64,000 nucleotides of DNA from Amycolatopsis sp. WQ 127309 (GTDB taxonomy: Bacteria > Actinomycetota > Actinomycetes > Mycobacteriales > Pseudonocardiaceae). The notes beneath the pieces are model-generated. The model had not been told where the DNA came from. It saw only the letters and a program-made list of their open reading frames with translations, and made no database searches. The position numbers were made by a program, and so were the translations under genes. Shown here in pieces: positions 40,878 through 49,487 of this stretch. The stretch covers positions 3,038,001-3,102,000 of the forward strand of contig NZ_CP095481.1 in assembly GCF_023023025.1 (NCBI RefSeq). The letters are read 5' to 3'. Each line of letters begins with the position of its first letter. Position 1 is the stretch's first letter.

Positions 40878-42938
40878 ATGGCACACGAAGAGGAGCTCAT
40901 CCGAGAACTGGGCTCGTTGCGGCGCGGCTGGGGTTTGGAAACGGAAGGGCTCCGCAGGCGCGTGGGCCCGCTGCTTTCAGACTGGTGCGACCTTCACCGA
41001 GCCCATAACGATCGCGAAGCGCGGCGCGTACTGCGTGATGCGATCATGGCAGCGATCGCAGAGTTTCCAGCCGATGACCGGCTGGCAGTCACGATCGCAC
41101 TAAATTTGGAGCCAGGCGCTCAACATCCCTTGCTGGGCGACCGAATAGCCGTCCTTGCCGAACGATTAAGCCTCTCGGACCGCTCAGCACGCCGACGGAT
41201 GGACCGTGGTATCGCCCGTCTCGCCGCCGAGATCGGAGCCGAATCCGACGTTGGACTCGCTAGCAAAAGCTCTTCAGCAACCGTAGCAACCGCTGCGGCC
41301 GTAAGCGCTGACGAGGCTGACCCCAGAGGCAATACTCCTGACCAATCGGCAAATTCTGCTGACAGCGCCGCCGCGTCCAACGCTCCGTCGGCATCACCTT
41401 CCGAGACTAAGGTCGACTGGGCGACCGATGCGCCTGCCTATGAAGATCATCTCGACCGCGCATCACTGGCCGATGTACTAGCCGCCCAGCTTCACGACAT
41501 CCGTGACAGGGATCCCGGAACCTCCTTCTTAATCCATCTCAATGGCGCTTGGGGCACCGGCAAGAGCACTTTGCTGAACTTCCTAGAGGCGCGGGTTGAC
41601 GACGAATTTACGGTCGTTTGGTTCGATGCCTGGCGGCAGTCACGTCTCGGGCCGCCGTGGTGGGCCCTGCTTAGTGCAACTCGCGAAGGGGTCGCTCGTG
41701 AGCGAAACCTTTTCAGTAGGGGTGCGCTCCGGGCGGCGGAGGCAGTCGTGCGCACCCGACGTGCCAGTGCAGCTGTCACGCTGTCGATCTTTCTCCTGGT
41801 CATTGTGATAGCCGGACTGGCAGTCTTTCTTTTGCCTCGCGTTGCTGGCGGCGACGCTCTTGCCACACTTGCCAAAGCTGTCGCAGCCGTGGCGGGAACA
41901 GTGGCAACGCTCTGGACGGGTGCCCGTGTCATTGGGCGAACTCTGCTGTGGGACTCCGTTCGCGGTGCTCGCCTGTTCGAGCAATCGGCACCGAATCCGA
42001 TGGATCAGGTTGCCGCGCATTTCACCTGGCTGCTCGGAAAAGCGAACCGACCTATCTTGTTCTTTGTGGACGACCTTGATCGATGTCCAGATACCTACGT
42101 AGTCGACTTGCTTGACGCGGCCCAAACTCTGATCCGTAAAAACCCGAGTAGTGTGACGGAAATTGAAGTCTCGGCTGCCTACTTCGTAGTCGCCGCCGAC
42201 GGTGCCTGGTTGCGTAAAAGTTACGAAAATGCCTTTCCGTCCTTTCTTGATTCAGTATCAACGCCTGGAAACTCTTTGGGCTATCTTTTTCTGGACAAGC
42301 TTTTCCAGCTCACTGTGCCGGTTCCTGTGCCAAGCGCGTCTGCGCGGGTGAGATATCTTGAGCGGCTACTTGGAATCACGGACTCCAGTGGGAATGAAGA
42401 GCTTGCAAGAGAAATTGAAGACGGCAGGGAAGCTCTGGTTGAAGCCGACGATGAATCAGAGATTCTGGAAATTATCAACTCTGCCAGTGCCTTTGCGCGA
42501 GACAGGCTTGCAGGAGAAGCTGCTGTCCTCTTGAGTACGCCGCAGGCTCGCGCGCGAGCCGAACACGCGCTGAGCAAATTTCTCCCGCTTCTGCACTCCA
42601 ATCCGCGTAACATCAAGAGGTTCCTGAACACTTACAACGTCCTGCGGTCGGTTCGTACTCTTGAGCAGAACACCGTCCCGTCCGACGTCCTTGCCCTGTG
42701 GACTATCCTCCGCGTTCGATGGCCCTCAATCGCGGATCATCTCGAAGCGGCTCCCGACGCGATACTCGGATTGATCGACCCGCAATGGGCTTCCGGTTGC
42801 CTGCCCCCCGCCCTGCACCATCTCGCTGCTGACAGCGACCTCCGCGCGGTCGTGCTGCACCCGGTCGGCGGCCCATTGACCGCTGATCTCATCCGGCAGT
42901 GCTCCGGAACAGAGCGTCGAGTTCGAGAAGCCGACTAG
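40878..42938 (+). CDS. KAP-family P-loop NTPase with membrane insertion and actinobacterial N-terminal domain
   Basis: The product has 686 residues. An N-terminal helical domain (about 1-115) ends in LSDRSARRRMDRGIARLAAE, a region I associate with actinobacterial regulatory/conflict proteins; a low-complexity Ser/Ala linker follows. The KAP NTPase has Walker A NGAWGTGKSTLLNFL (about 222-230) and Walker B FFVDDLDRC (about 397-402). Two membrane helices (about 297-317, 328-350) are inserted between them, as known for KAP proteins. Base composition is lower in GC than the backbone. It lies between tRNA-Phe and the integrase and its stop overlaps the integrase stop. KAP NTPases are often linked to phage defence; a defence role here is inference. 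Confidence 0.85.
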   Translation: MAHEEELIRELGSLRRGWGLETEGLRRRVGPLLSDWCDLHRAHNDREARRVLRDAIMAAIAEFPADDRLAVTIALNLEPGAQHPLLGDRIAVLAERLSLSDRSARRRMDRGIARLAAEIGAESDVGLASKSSSATVATAAAVSADEADPRGNTPDQSANSADSAAASNAPSASPSETKVDWATDAPAYEDHLDRASLADVLAAQLHDIRDRDPGTSFLIHLNGAWGTGKSTLLNFLEARVDDEFTVVWFDAWRQSRLGPPWWALLSATREGVARERNLFSRGALRAAEAVVRTRRASAAVTLSIFLLVIVIAGLAVFLLPRVAGGDALATLAKAVAAVAGTVATLWTGARVIGRTLLWDSVRGARLFEQSAPNPMDQVAAHFTWLLGKANRPILFFVDDLDRCPDTYVVDLLDAAQTLIRKNPSSVTEIEVSAAYFVVAADGAWLRKSYENAFPSFLDSVSTPGNSLGYLFLDKLFQLTVPVPVPSASARVRYLERLLGITDSSGNEELAREIEDGREALVEADDESEILEIINSASAFARDRLAGEAAVLLSTPQARARAEHALSKFLPLLHSNPRNIKRFLNTYNVLRSVRTLEQNTVPSDVLALWTILRVRWPSIADHLEAAPDAILGLIDPQWASGCLPPALHHLAADSDLRAVVLHPVGGPLTADLIRQCSGTERRVREAD

Positions 42939-44260
42939 GTGGCTCGCCAGAAGTAGCTGTTGATCTGCTGCGCGACATTCGAACGCATGGTCTCAGTGAC
43001 GTGCTGGTACCGCTTAGCCTGGCTGCTGTTGGACCAGCCCATGATCTCCATGACGATCCTCTGAGACACCCCGAGTAGCAGGAGCACGGTGGCCGCGGTG
43101 TGGCGTGCGTCGTGCAACCGACCTTCCCGGACGTCGGCGGCTTCGAGCAGGGCCTTCCACTCGTCGAGATCGCGGCGCGGGTCGATCGGCCTACCGGTGG
43201 GCTGGGTGAACATCCACCCACCTTCCTGCCACTCTGACCCCGCGAGCTCTCGCTCTGCCGCCTGCTGCTGTTCGTGGAGCATGAGCAGGTCGAACAGCTG
43301 GTCCGGGACAGCGAACCCGCGCCGCCCGGCCTTCGATTTCACCTCGACTTCGACCAGGCCCCCACCATGCCGTTGTGGGCACCAGCGGGCGTGCGTCGTG
43401 CAGCCGGACGGGCACGGCGACGGACAGGGCTTGCGGTGGTGCCGTTTGCAGCCTTCTTTGCACGGCTTCGTCTTGTGGTACTTCGCGCCGCACGCGTGCG
43501 GGTCGCTGCAGCCGTGCTGCCACGTCTGGCGCTGGAGCTGCTTCGCGACCCGCAGGCGCTTGGTCTTGCGGTTCAGCCGGTCCCATTTGAAGCCGATCGT
43601 CTCGCCCTGGCGCGTGCCCAAGACCAGCGCCACCACGAAGCGCACACCGTTGCGGCGAGCCAGGGCAGCCACCAGCAAGCGCTCGATCTCGTCCTCGTCG
43701 TACGGCTCGATCTCTTCGTCTTCGACCCGTGGCGCTTTGGCGCGCGCGACAGGGTTCCGCTTGATGACGTCCCGGTTTTCGGCCTCGCCGAACGCGGTCC
43801 TCACGGTCCGGTGCACCTGGTGAACTGTGGCTGGCTTCAGGCCCGTGGCGAGCATCCTGCCGTAGAGCTTTTCGAAGTGGCCAGGCTCGGTGAGTTCCAT
43901 CCAGTGCTCACCGAGTCCTGGGATGAGGTGCCGGTACACCGCAGTGCGGTAGCCCTGGAGGGTCTTGTATCGGCAGGTCAGTGGCGCGATGTCCTCAATC
44001 CAGTGCGTGAGCCACTGCCGGACTTTCCACCTGCCCTGACCGGGCTTGCCGGCAGTCCCGTCCTTGCGCTCGGCTTCCAGCTCGCGGACACGATCGATGA
44101 CCTCGGTTTCGGTCTTGCGTTCGACGTGTCGTCGGTCCGGGGATCCGTCGTCGCGGACGCCCATGGTGACGCGGCCGTGCCACTTTCCGTCTTTCCCGAG
44201 GTAGATGGTGCTGGCGCCATTCGGCGCGCGAGTGCCTTCGGCGCGGTTCTTGCGGGGCAT
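42935..44260 (-). CDS. int: tyrosine site-specific recombinase (integrase)
   Basis: The product has 441 residues. An N-terminal arm and SAM-like core-binding domain (to about 170) precede the catalytic domain with Arg217 (GTRQGE), His383-x2-Arg386 (HDARHT) and nucleophile Tyr418 (KRYQHV). An eight-cysteine segment (residues 251-294, HGCSDPHACGAKYH...CTTHARWC) is inserted in the catalytic domain and probably binds zinc. It integrates and, with the excisionase, excises the element. In pSAM2-type elements the att site lies just past the integrase 3' end; here the KAP gene sits there with overlapping stops. Confidence 0.95.
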   Translation of the reverse strand: MPRKNRAEGTRAPNGASTIYLGKDGKWHGRVTMGVRDDGSPDRRHVERKTETEVIDRVRELEAERKDGTAGKPGQGRWKVRQWLTHWIEDIAPLTCRYKTLQGYRTAVYRHLIPGLGEHWMELTEPGHFEKLYGRMLATGLKPATVHQVHRTVRTAFGEAENRDVIKRNPVARAKAPRVEDEEIEPYDEDEIERLLVAALARRNGVRFVVALVLGTRQGETIGFKWDRLNRKTKRLRVAKQLQRQTWQHGCSDPHACGAKYHKTKPCKEGCKRHHRKPCPSPCPSGCTTHARWCPQRHGGGLVEVEVKSKAGRRGFAVPDQLFDLLMLHEQQQAAERELAGSEWQEGGWMFTQPTGRPIDPRRDLDEWKALLEAADVREGRLHDARHTAATVLLLLGVSQRIVMEIMGWSNSSQAKRYQHVTETMRSNVAQQINSYFWRAT

Positions 44261-44270
44261 TGGGTTCCTT

Positions 44271-44477
44271 TCAGGCGGCGGTCGAGACGGCGCCGAGCTG
44301 GTCGACGTAGGCGGCGAGTGCGACGACCGGAATGCGCCGCAGGTGACCGATCTGGACGGTGGCGATTTCGCCGGCCTTGATCAGGGCGTACATGGTGGTT
44401 CGGCCGATGCTGAGCTGTTCCGCGGCGGCTTCGACGGTCAGGAGGGTCCGGGGGCCGGTAGGCGTGGCGGTGTCCAA
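44271..44477 (-). CDS. xis: excisionase / MerR-like helix-turn-helix protein
   Basis: The product has 68 residues from TTG 44477 with GGAG 7 nt upstream; the frame is open to 44585 but that part covers a repeat-rich region. It is a single excisionase-type DNA-binding domain: LLTVEAAAEQLSIGRTTMYA followed by IKAGEIATVQIGHLRRIPV. It lies 10 nt upstream of the integrase gene. It should bend att DNA and favour excision. Confidence 0.88.
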   Translation of the reverse strand: MDTATPTGPRTLLTVEAAAEQLSIGRTTMYALIKAGEIATVQIGHLRRIPVVALAAYVDQLGAVSTAA

Positions 44478-44571
44478 GGGGTGCTCCAGGTGGCGTGGCG
44501 GGCGAGGCGACGGGGCATGAACACGGCGTTCTCCTTCGGTCGGTCGATGTGATCGGCGATTAGGGGGTGTC

Positions 44572-44684
44572 ACAGGTGGTGTCACATCTGTTTGTGCTGG
44601 TCAGGGTGGGTTGAGTGACGGAGTGGCAGGTGTGACACCTGCGGGGGGGGTCTCGGGTGTCACACCTGTCAGGGACGTGACAAC
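44572..44684. repeat. cluster A of AGGTGTGACACCT pseudo-palindromes
   Basis: This 113-nt region contains CAGGTGTGACACCTG (44627-44641), GGTGTCACACCTG (44656-44668), two further GTGTCAC copies near its left end and, at 44672-44684, GGGACGTGACAAC. Part of it (44599-44637) matches an inverted copy at 61526-61564 in 34 of 39 positions. It lies upstream of the excisionase and downstream of the MCRS gene. Confidence 0.8.
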
Positions 44685-44698
44685 GTGCAGGTCAGGCG
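44671..44698. repeat. 28-nt direct repeat, copy 1
   Basis: The 28 nt beginning AGGGACGTGACAACGTGCAG are identical to 47706-47733. This copy sits at the 3' end of the 44700 gene. Confidence 0.85.
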
Positions 44699-44699
44699 G

Positions 44700-45770
44700 C
44701 TACTCGTCGTCGTCCGGCTCGATAGCGAGGAGGTGGTTGTCTTCTCGGCCGATCCGTACGGCGGAGTCGTGGTCGACCTGGGTGAGGCCACGGCGGTCGG
44801 AGTCCGGGGAGAGGTGGACCCGCCCGGTCCGCGTCATGGCCTGCAGGGCTTTGTCGACCTCGTCCCGCGGGAGCGTGGCTCCGAGTCGCTCGCGGACGTC
44901 GCTGAGGCGCACCCAGCCCTGCGGCCTGCTGGCCAGCTCGCGGTAGACGTCGCGGACGCGCTGCTCAGCTGTTGCGGGTGGTCGGGTTTCGGTGCGTGCC
45001 GTCTCGGTCGCCGACGTGGCTTCGGTTGAGGCCGGGGACGTGACAACCCGCTGTTCACGGCGTTTCTGCTCGGCTCGGATCTCGTCGTAGGTCCGTGACG
45101 GGGTCAGCGGGTCCCTCAGGGCCTGGGCGAGGTCGTCCGCGCTGGCGTTGCCGACGCCGGCGGCCTGCACGCGGTCCTTCGCGCTGGTGTCGCGCGGGCG
45201 CTCGATCCGCATGGCGTGCTGGGCGTCGCCGCCGATCTCGATCGCTGCGGCGTGGTCCTCGTCGGTGAGGGCCTTGCGGTTGTCCTCCGGCACCATGTGG
45301 ACGTTGGGGTCGTTGCGGTTCATGTCCAGCAGGACCCGGGTCACCTCGTCGTGGTCGACGTCCCTGAGGGCCTTGCGGACGTCGACGATGCCGACCCATT
45401 CGCCTTGCGCGGCCAGCTTGGCCACGGCGTCGCGGACGCGGTCCTCGGTCGACCCGGACGGCGCGTCGGCCGGTTCCGGTTTGCTGGGCTGGGGTTCGGG
45501 CTTCGGCATGGGCTTCCCCGGTGCGGTCGGTTCGGGCGTGGCAGGCAGCTGCCCGGCGAAGGTGCCGACGACATTGGGTGCGGGTGGCGGGGTGCCGGTG
45601 ACGGCGGTGTACTTGGCTTCGGCCGCGGCGACCTGGTCCGGGTCACCGGCGGCGCGGGCGGCGTCCAGGCCGCGGCGGGCGCGGGAGCGGGCCTGCCGGG
45701 CGCGGGCGCCGGCGGCTCCGCAGCTGCGTCCGCTGCACCGGCGGCCACCTTCAGCGGCTGAGCGGCACAT
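44700..45770 (-). CDS. MCRS-tag protein with two tandem winged-helix-like repeats
   Basis: The product has 356 residues from ATG 45770 with AAAGGAG upstream. It begins MCRSAAEGGRRCSG, the same tag that starts the 50585 gene. A basic Ala/Arg helix and Pro-rich linker follow. Two similar units of about 80 residues come next: EDRVRDAVAKLA...ALTDEDHAAAIEIG and EQRVRDVYRELA...GLTQVDHDSAVRIG. Each reads like helix-helix-wing with the shared ending L-T-x-x-D-H-x-x-A-x-x-I-G. It may bind DNA. I know no name for it. Confidence 0.75.
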   Translation of the reverse strand: MCRSAAEGGRRCSGRSCGAAGARARQARSRARRGLDAARAAGDPDQVAAAEAKYTAVTGTPPPAPNVVGTFAGQLPATPEPTAPGKPMPKPEPQPSKPEPADAPSGSTEDRVRDAVAKLAAQGEWVGIVDVRKALRDVDHDEVTRVLLDMNRNDPNVHMVPEDNRKALTDEDHAAAIEIGGDAQHAMRIERPRDTSAKDRVQAAGVGNASADDLAQALRDPLTPSRTYDEIRAEQKRREQRVVTSPASTEATSATETARTETRPPATAEQRVRDVYRELASRPQGWVRLSDVRERLGATLPRDEVDKALQAMTRTGRVHLSPDSDRRGLTQVDHDSAVRIGREDNHLLAIEPDDDE

Positions 45771-45821
45771 CCGGGTCTCCTTTCGGTCTGGTGAACTGGG
45801 TTTTGTCACGTCCCCGCCCAC

Positions 45822-46526
45822 CTAGGCGGCCGCGGTGCGGGTGGCGGCGAGGTGGTTGAGCAGCTGGGTGCCGATGTGGCGGGCGTAGGCGGGCGGGATG
45901 CACTCGCGGATGCCGTCGCGGTTCATCCACGGGACGCCCATGTCGGCGCGGACATAAGGGACGCCGGAGAAGTTGCCGACCGCGTGGTACCAGTCCCCGG
46001 GCTCCAGCGGACGGCCCATCTTGACCAGGTGGTCCCCGTGTCCGGGGTGATCCGGTGCGGTGAGCGGCCAGTTGGTCTCGAACAGCCGGTGCCGGTAGGT
46101 GTGCAGCCCGAACCCGGCCATGGCACCGCACAGCAGCACGGGGTTGTGGAGTTCGGCGCGGGCTTCTTCGACGTTCTCGATCACGTACGGCTTCCCGAGC
46201 CCGGCCACCACCTCGCGGAACTGGGCGATCAGGCGCGGGTGGTCGTTGCTGTGGATGCGGTGGGTCAGGGAGTAGCCCTGGCACGGCGGCCCGCCGGCGA
46301 CGGCGGCGTAGGTGTGGCTGTGCTCGCGGGCGTAGGCGATCGCGTCGCCCTGCACGAACGTGAACGGGAACCGGGGTTGCGGGTTGATGTCGATGCCGGT
46401 GATGTCGAACCCGGCCTGCCAGTAGCCCATCGCTTCACCGCCCTGGCAGCAGAACCCGATCAGGATGCGGGGCCGCGGGCCGGGGCCGGTCCACGGGAGC
46501 CGGGCCGGGAGGGTGAACGTGTCCAT
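45822..46526 (-). CDS. small cytosine-C5 DNA methyltransferase-like protein
   Basis: The product has 234 residues. It has motif I FCCQGGEAMGYWQAGFD, motif IV GGPPCQGYS with catalytic Cys82 and motif VI IENV (118-120). A large target-recognition domain and a clear motif VIII-X set are lacking, so it is far shorter than typical C5 methyltransferases (about 330-450). Phage and AICE genomes often carry such compact enzymes. It may methylate element DNA for protection from restriction. GGGGACGTGACAA lies 33 nt upstream of the start. Confidence 0.85.
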   Translation of the reverse strand: MDTFTLPARLPWTGPGPRPRILIGFCCQGGEAMGYWQAGFDITGIDINPQPRFPFTFVQGDAIAYAREHSHTYAAVAGGPPCQGYSLTHRIHSNDHPRLIAQFREVVAGLGKPYVIENVEEARAELHNPVLLCGAMAGFGLHTYRHRLFETNWPLTAPDHPGHGDHLVKMGRPLEPGDWYHAVGNFSGVPYVRADMGVPWMNRDGIRECIPPAYARHIGTQLLNHLAATRTAAA

Positions 46527-46609
46527 TGTGGTCCTTCCTCAGTGCGGTGAGCTGGGGTTTGTCACGTCCCCACAGGCGGGCGGCCGGTAGCGGTGGTGAC
46601 GGCTCGGGT

Positions 46610-46705
46610 TGTGACAGGCCTGCGGGGTGTCACACCTGCTGTCACACTTATTTGTGCTGGTCAGGTGCCGTCGAGGGACAGTGGTGACAGGTGTGACACC
46701 TCGGG
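46610..46705. repeat. cluster B of AGGTGTGACACCT pseudo-palindromes
   Basis: The region contains GGTGTCACACCTG (46626-46638), TGTCACAC just after it, and CAGGTGTGACACCT (46688-46701). It shares TTTGTGCTGGTCAGG with cluster A. It lies between the RepA-like ATPase and the methyltransferase and overlaps the last codons of the former. Confidence 0.78.
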
Positions 46706-47692
46706 GGTGTCCCTGTTGTCGCTGGTGCCGGGGGCGCTGTAAGTGCCGGCGGGCGTCTTGTGCAGCTGTCCCGCGTCAGCCATGCGCGTGCAGGTCTTGC
46801 GGACGGTGTTCGGGTTGGCGTCGAGCGCTTCGGCGATCCGCGCGGGCTTGAGCGGCCCGTGCTCGCGCAGCAGGCGCAGGATGTCCGCGCGGGTGTCGGC
46901 GACCAGGTGATCCGTCGCAGGGCCGTCGAGCTTGGTCCAGGCGCCAGCGGTCGCGTCGAAGGACATGGCGTAGTCGGCCTCTTCGACATCGCGGCCAGTC
47001 ACATGCAGCACCCCGTCCGCCTGCCCACGCCCGCGCTCGAGAACCAGGGTGGCGTCGACTGCGCCGGTGATGCCGGCGGTTCCGGAGACGAGGTTCTGCC
47101 AGTCTTCGGCGCTTTGCTTGCGGACGTGGTGGATGAGCAGGAACGGGACGCTGTAGTGGTCGGCCAGCTGCTTGAACCGGCCCGCGGCGGCGTAGTCGGC
47201 GCTGTAGGCCGACGACCCGGCCGCGTCGGTGCCGCGCATCTTCTCGAAGGTGTCGATGATGACCAGCCGGGCGTGCGGGTTCTCCTCCAGCCACTCGACC
47301 AGCACGGCGTCTCCGCCGTTGGTCATGGTGGGGCAGGCGGTTTCGAGGGTGAGCAGCGGCGCGGCCCGCCCGCCGGCGGCGAGCATCTGCCGCCGCCGGC
47401 GCTGCAACCGGCGCCCGGTGTCCTCCAAGGCGCAGTACAGGACCGGGCCGCGCTCCACCTCGATTGAGCCCAGCACGGGGTCGCCGTTGGCGATGGCGGC
47501 GCCGGTGCCGAGGGAGAACCATGACTTGCCCAGCTTCGGCGCACCGGCCAGCAGGTTCAGCCCTTCCGCGAGCAGACCGGGGACGGCCCACTTCGGCGGC
47601 GGGAACTCCTCTCGCATCAGCTCCGCATCCGTCCACCGGGTGCGGCGGGCAGGTGGTGCCGGGACGGCGGCCAAAGGCCGGGGCGTGGTCAT
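46661..47692 (-). CDS. RepA-like AAA ATPase (replication, AAA_25)
   Basis: The product has 343 residues from ATG 47692 with GGAGG upstream. It is a RecA-fold ATPase: Walker A GAPKLGKS at 50-57, Walker B VIIDTFEKM and a LIHHVRKQ sensor strand, as in hexameric RepA/AAA_25 helicases. The C-terminal part (about 255-310, ILRLLREHGPLKPARIAEAL) is a winged helix. Encoded beside a PrimPol, it probably forms the element's replication module. Confidence 0.9.
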   Translation of the reverse strand: MTTPRPLAAVPAPPARRTRWTDAELMREEFPPPKWAVPGLLAEGLNLLAGAPKLGKSWFSLGTGAAIANGDPVLGSIEVERGPVLYCALEDTGRRLQRRRRQMLAAGGRAAPLLTLETACPTMTNGGDAVLVEWLEENPHARLVIIDTFEKMRGTDAAGSSAYSADYAAAGRFKQLADHYSVPFLLIHHVRKQSAEDWQNLVSGTAGITGAVDATLVLERGRGQADGVLHVTGRDVEEADYAMSFDATAGAWTKLDGPATDHLVADTRADILRLLREHGPLKPARIAEALDANPNTVRKTCTRMADAGQLHKTPAGTYSAPGTSDNRDTPEVSHLSPLSLDGT

Positions 47693-47705
47693 GGTTCGGA
47701 CCTCC

Positions 47706-47733
47706 AGGGACGTGACAACGTGCAGGTCAGGCG
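47706..47733. repeat. 28-nt direct repeat, copy 2
   Basis: Identical over 28 nt to 44671-44698. This copy spans the end of the PrimPol gene and the gap before the RepA-like start. Confidence 0.85.
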
Positions 47734-48662
47734 ATCCGGCGGGGACGCTTGGCACCGGCACGAAGTCCGGACGTGATCGCGGTTTCGGCCTCGCGGGCGG
47801 TGAAGTGCCGCGTTCCGATGTGGCGCCCGGCCGCGGTCATCAGCGCCGCACGGACCTCGTCTTCGGTGAGCGCGTTCCCCTCGACCAGCTGCCCGAGCGC
47901 GACCGCCGCGGCGTAGAGCGTGGCGTTACGGCTGGTCTTGGCGTCGGCGACCTTCCCGGCCTCTGCCCGTACCGCGGCGTCAAGGTAGCGGGAGCGGCGG
48001 TCACCAGCCGGGCGGATCGGCAGCACCGGGGCCGCGGGCAGCGGCGCCGGGGTGAGCCGCTCGACCAGCCACCGCGGGAGCTCCGCCACCGCGCCGTTCC
48101 ACAGGAACTCGTAGCTGCCGGCATCGGTGACCGTGCCGGAGCCGACGACGTAACCGCCCCACGCGCGGGTGTCGACCTTCCACCCAAGCCCGTTCCCCCG
48201 GTCCCCGCTGGTGTTCCGGAGTGTCACGTCCCCCGGCGCCCGGTAGTACAGGTGCAGCCCACCCGAGGGCGTCCGAACCGTGAGCGTGTCCCCGGGCAGC
48301 TCCTGCCCGGCCTCGTCGGCGACGACGGCGAGCACGTCCTCACCGGACCGGGCGCCGGCCGCGGCCCACCGCTGCGGGATCTCCTCGCCGGGCTTGGCGG
48401 TGTCGAGGTCGAGCACGCACAGCCCGGACGGGCCGGTCGCCACGCCGATCCCGTACGGGGCGTGCGTCCACGCGGCCCGGATCTTGCTGGGGTCGGTGGT
48501 GGCGCGCTGCTCCCACGTCCGGTGCCCGCCGGCGCACCGCCCGGTGCCAGGGCACCGGTCCTCCGGGTGCCCGGCCGGGCGCTTGCTGCCCGGCCGCAGC
48601 GGGAAGACGTGCCAGCCGCGGGCCGCGGCGTCCAGGGCGGCGTCCAATGTGGTCGTGTCCAT
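47727..48662 (-). CDS. bifunctional DNA primase/polymerase (PrimPol, AEP superfamily)
   Basis: The product has 311 residues from ATG 48662 with GGGGGAA upstream. It begins with a helix and GWHVFPLRPGSKRPAG, the PrimPol N-terminal pattern. The catalytic metal residues are in CVLDLDTAKPG (Asp85, Asp87) and the His in GGLHLYYR (His137). A GWKVDTRAWGGYVVGSGTV strand pair follows. The C-terminal helical part contains VEGNALTEDEVRAALMTAAGR. It primes or copies DNA for element replication together with the RepA-like ATPase encoded 35 nt downstream. Confidence 0.92.
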   Translation of the reverse strand: MDTTTLDAALDAAARGWHVFPLRPGSKRPAGHPEDRCPGTGRCAGGHRTWEQRATTDPSKIRAAWTHAPYGIGVATGPSGLCVLDLDTAKPGEEIPQRWAAAGARSGEDVLAVVADEAGQELPGDTLTVRTPSGGLHLYYRAPGDVTLRNTSGDRGNGLGWKVDTRAWGGYVVGSGTVTDAGSYEFLWNGAVAELPRWLVERLTPAPLPAAPVLPIRPAGDRRSRYLDAAVRAEAGKVADAKTSRNATLYAAAVALGQLVEGNALTEDEVRAALMTAAGRHIGTRHFTAREAETAITSGLRAGAKRPRRIA

Positions 48663-48676
48663 CGTGGTTCCCCCGT

Positions 48677-48949
48677 TCAGTAGAGCGACGTCGTGACGGG
48701 CAGGGCGCCGGGCGTGCCGGCCGGAACGGGCGCGTACATCACGTCTCCGTCCGGGAAGCCGGGAACCGGGTTCAGCACCCACCCGGTGTCCAGGTCCGCC
48801 GGGTCCTGCGCGGTCGGGCCGTCGTGGTCGTCGACCGCGACGGCGTACTCGCGCATGAGGTCCAGTGCCTGCTCGCGGGTGCACGGCCCTAGCACGTTGT
48901 AGTTGCCGTCCTCGTCGATCCAGACCCTCAGCCCGGTTGCCGTCGTCAT
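48677..48949 (-). CDS. hypothetical AICE protein
   Basis: The product has 90 residues; ATG 48949 overlaps the Nudix stop (ATGA). It starts GLRVWIDEDGNYNVLGPCTREQALDLMREYAVAV and has an acidic Pro-rich end. It is soluble with no known motif. The translational coupling supports a real gene. Confidence 0.65.
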   Translation of the reverse strand: MTTATGLRVWIDEDGNYNVLGPCTREQALDLMREYAVAVDDHDGPTAQDPADLDTGWVLNPVPGFPDGDVMYAPVPAGTPGALPVTTSLY

Positions 48950-49413
48950 CGGGCCTCCCCGAAGGTGAAGTGGGTCAGCGTCGCGGCGGCGTCGGCGAGG
49001 ATGTCGGCGTGGTCGAACGCGAGGGCGTCGCGGTTGCGCAGCAGCCACGGCACCGGCACCCACGCGGCGACCGCGGCGTCGTCGCCGGCGGTGGGCTTGA
49101 CCTGGTGGCGGACGACGGTGAAGAACGCGACGGTGATGTAGCGGCCGCGGGGGTCGCGGTCGGGCTGGTCGTAGATCCCGAGCTGCCGCAGGTCGGACAG
49201 GAGCAGCCCGGTTTCCTCGGTCAGCTCGCGGGCCGCGGCGGCGCGGAAGGTCTCGCCGGGGTCGACGTGCCCACCGGGGAACGCCCACTGGCCGCGGAAG
49301 GGCTCCCAGCGGCGCTGGATCATCAGGATGTGCCAGACGTCGTTGCGGCGGGCGAACGCGAGCACGTCGGCGGTCAGCCGGACCGTCTCGTGGGTGTCGT
49401 GGGCGTGTTCCAT
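48946..49413 (-). CDS. Nudix hydrolase
   Basis: The product has 155 residues. The Nudix box is complete: GGHVDPGETFRAAAARELTEETGL spans the GX5EX7REUXEEXGU pattern. The enzyme hydrolyses a nucleoside diphosphate derivative, of unknown identity. Nudix genes are frequent accessory genes in Streptomyces AICEs. GGGACACGACAA lies exactly 33 nt before its ATG, and it overlaps the next gene by 4 nt. Confidence 0.93.
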   Translation of the reverse strand: MEHAHDTHETVRLTADVLAFARRNDVWHILMIQRRWEPFRGQWAFPGGHVDPGETFRAAAARELTEETGLLLSDLRQLGIYDQPDRDPRGRYITVAFFTVVRHQVKPTAGDDAAVAAWVPVPWLLRNRDALAFDHADILADAAATLTHFTFGEAR

Positions 49414-49487
49414 CGCGTGTGTCCTTTCTGGACGGTTACCAGGGGTTGTCGTGTCCCTGTCGTGAGCAGGGCATTTGTGTGGTGGGT

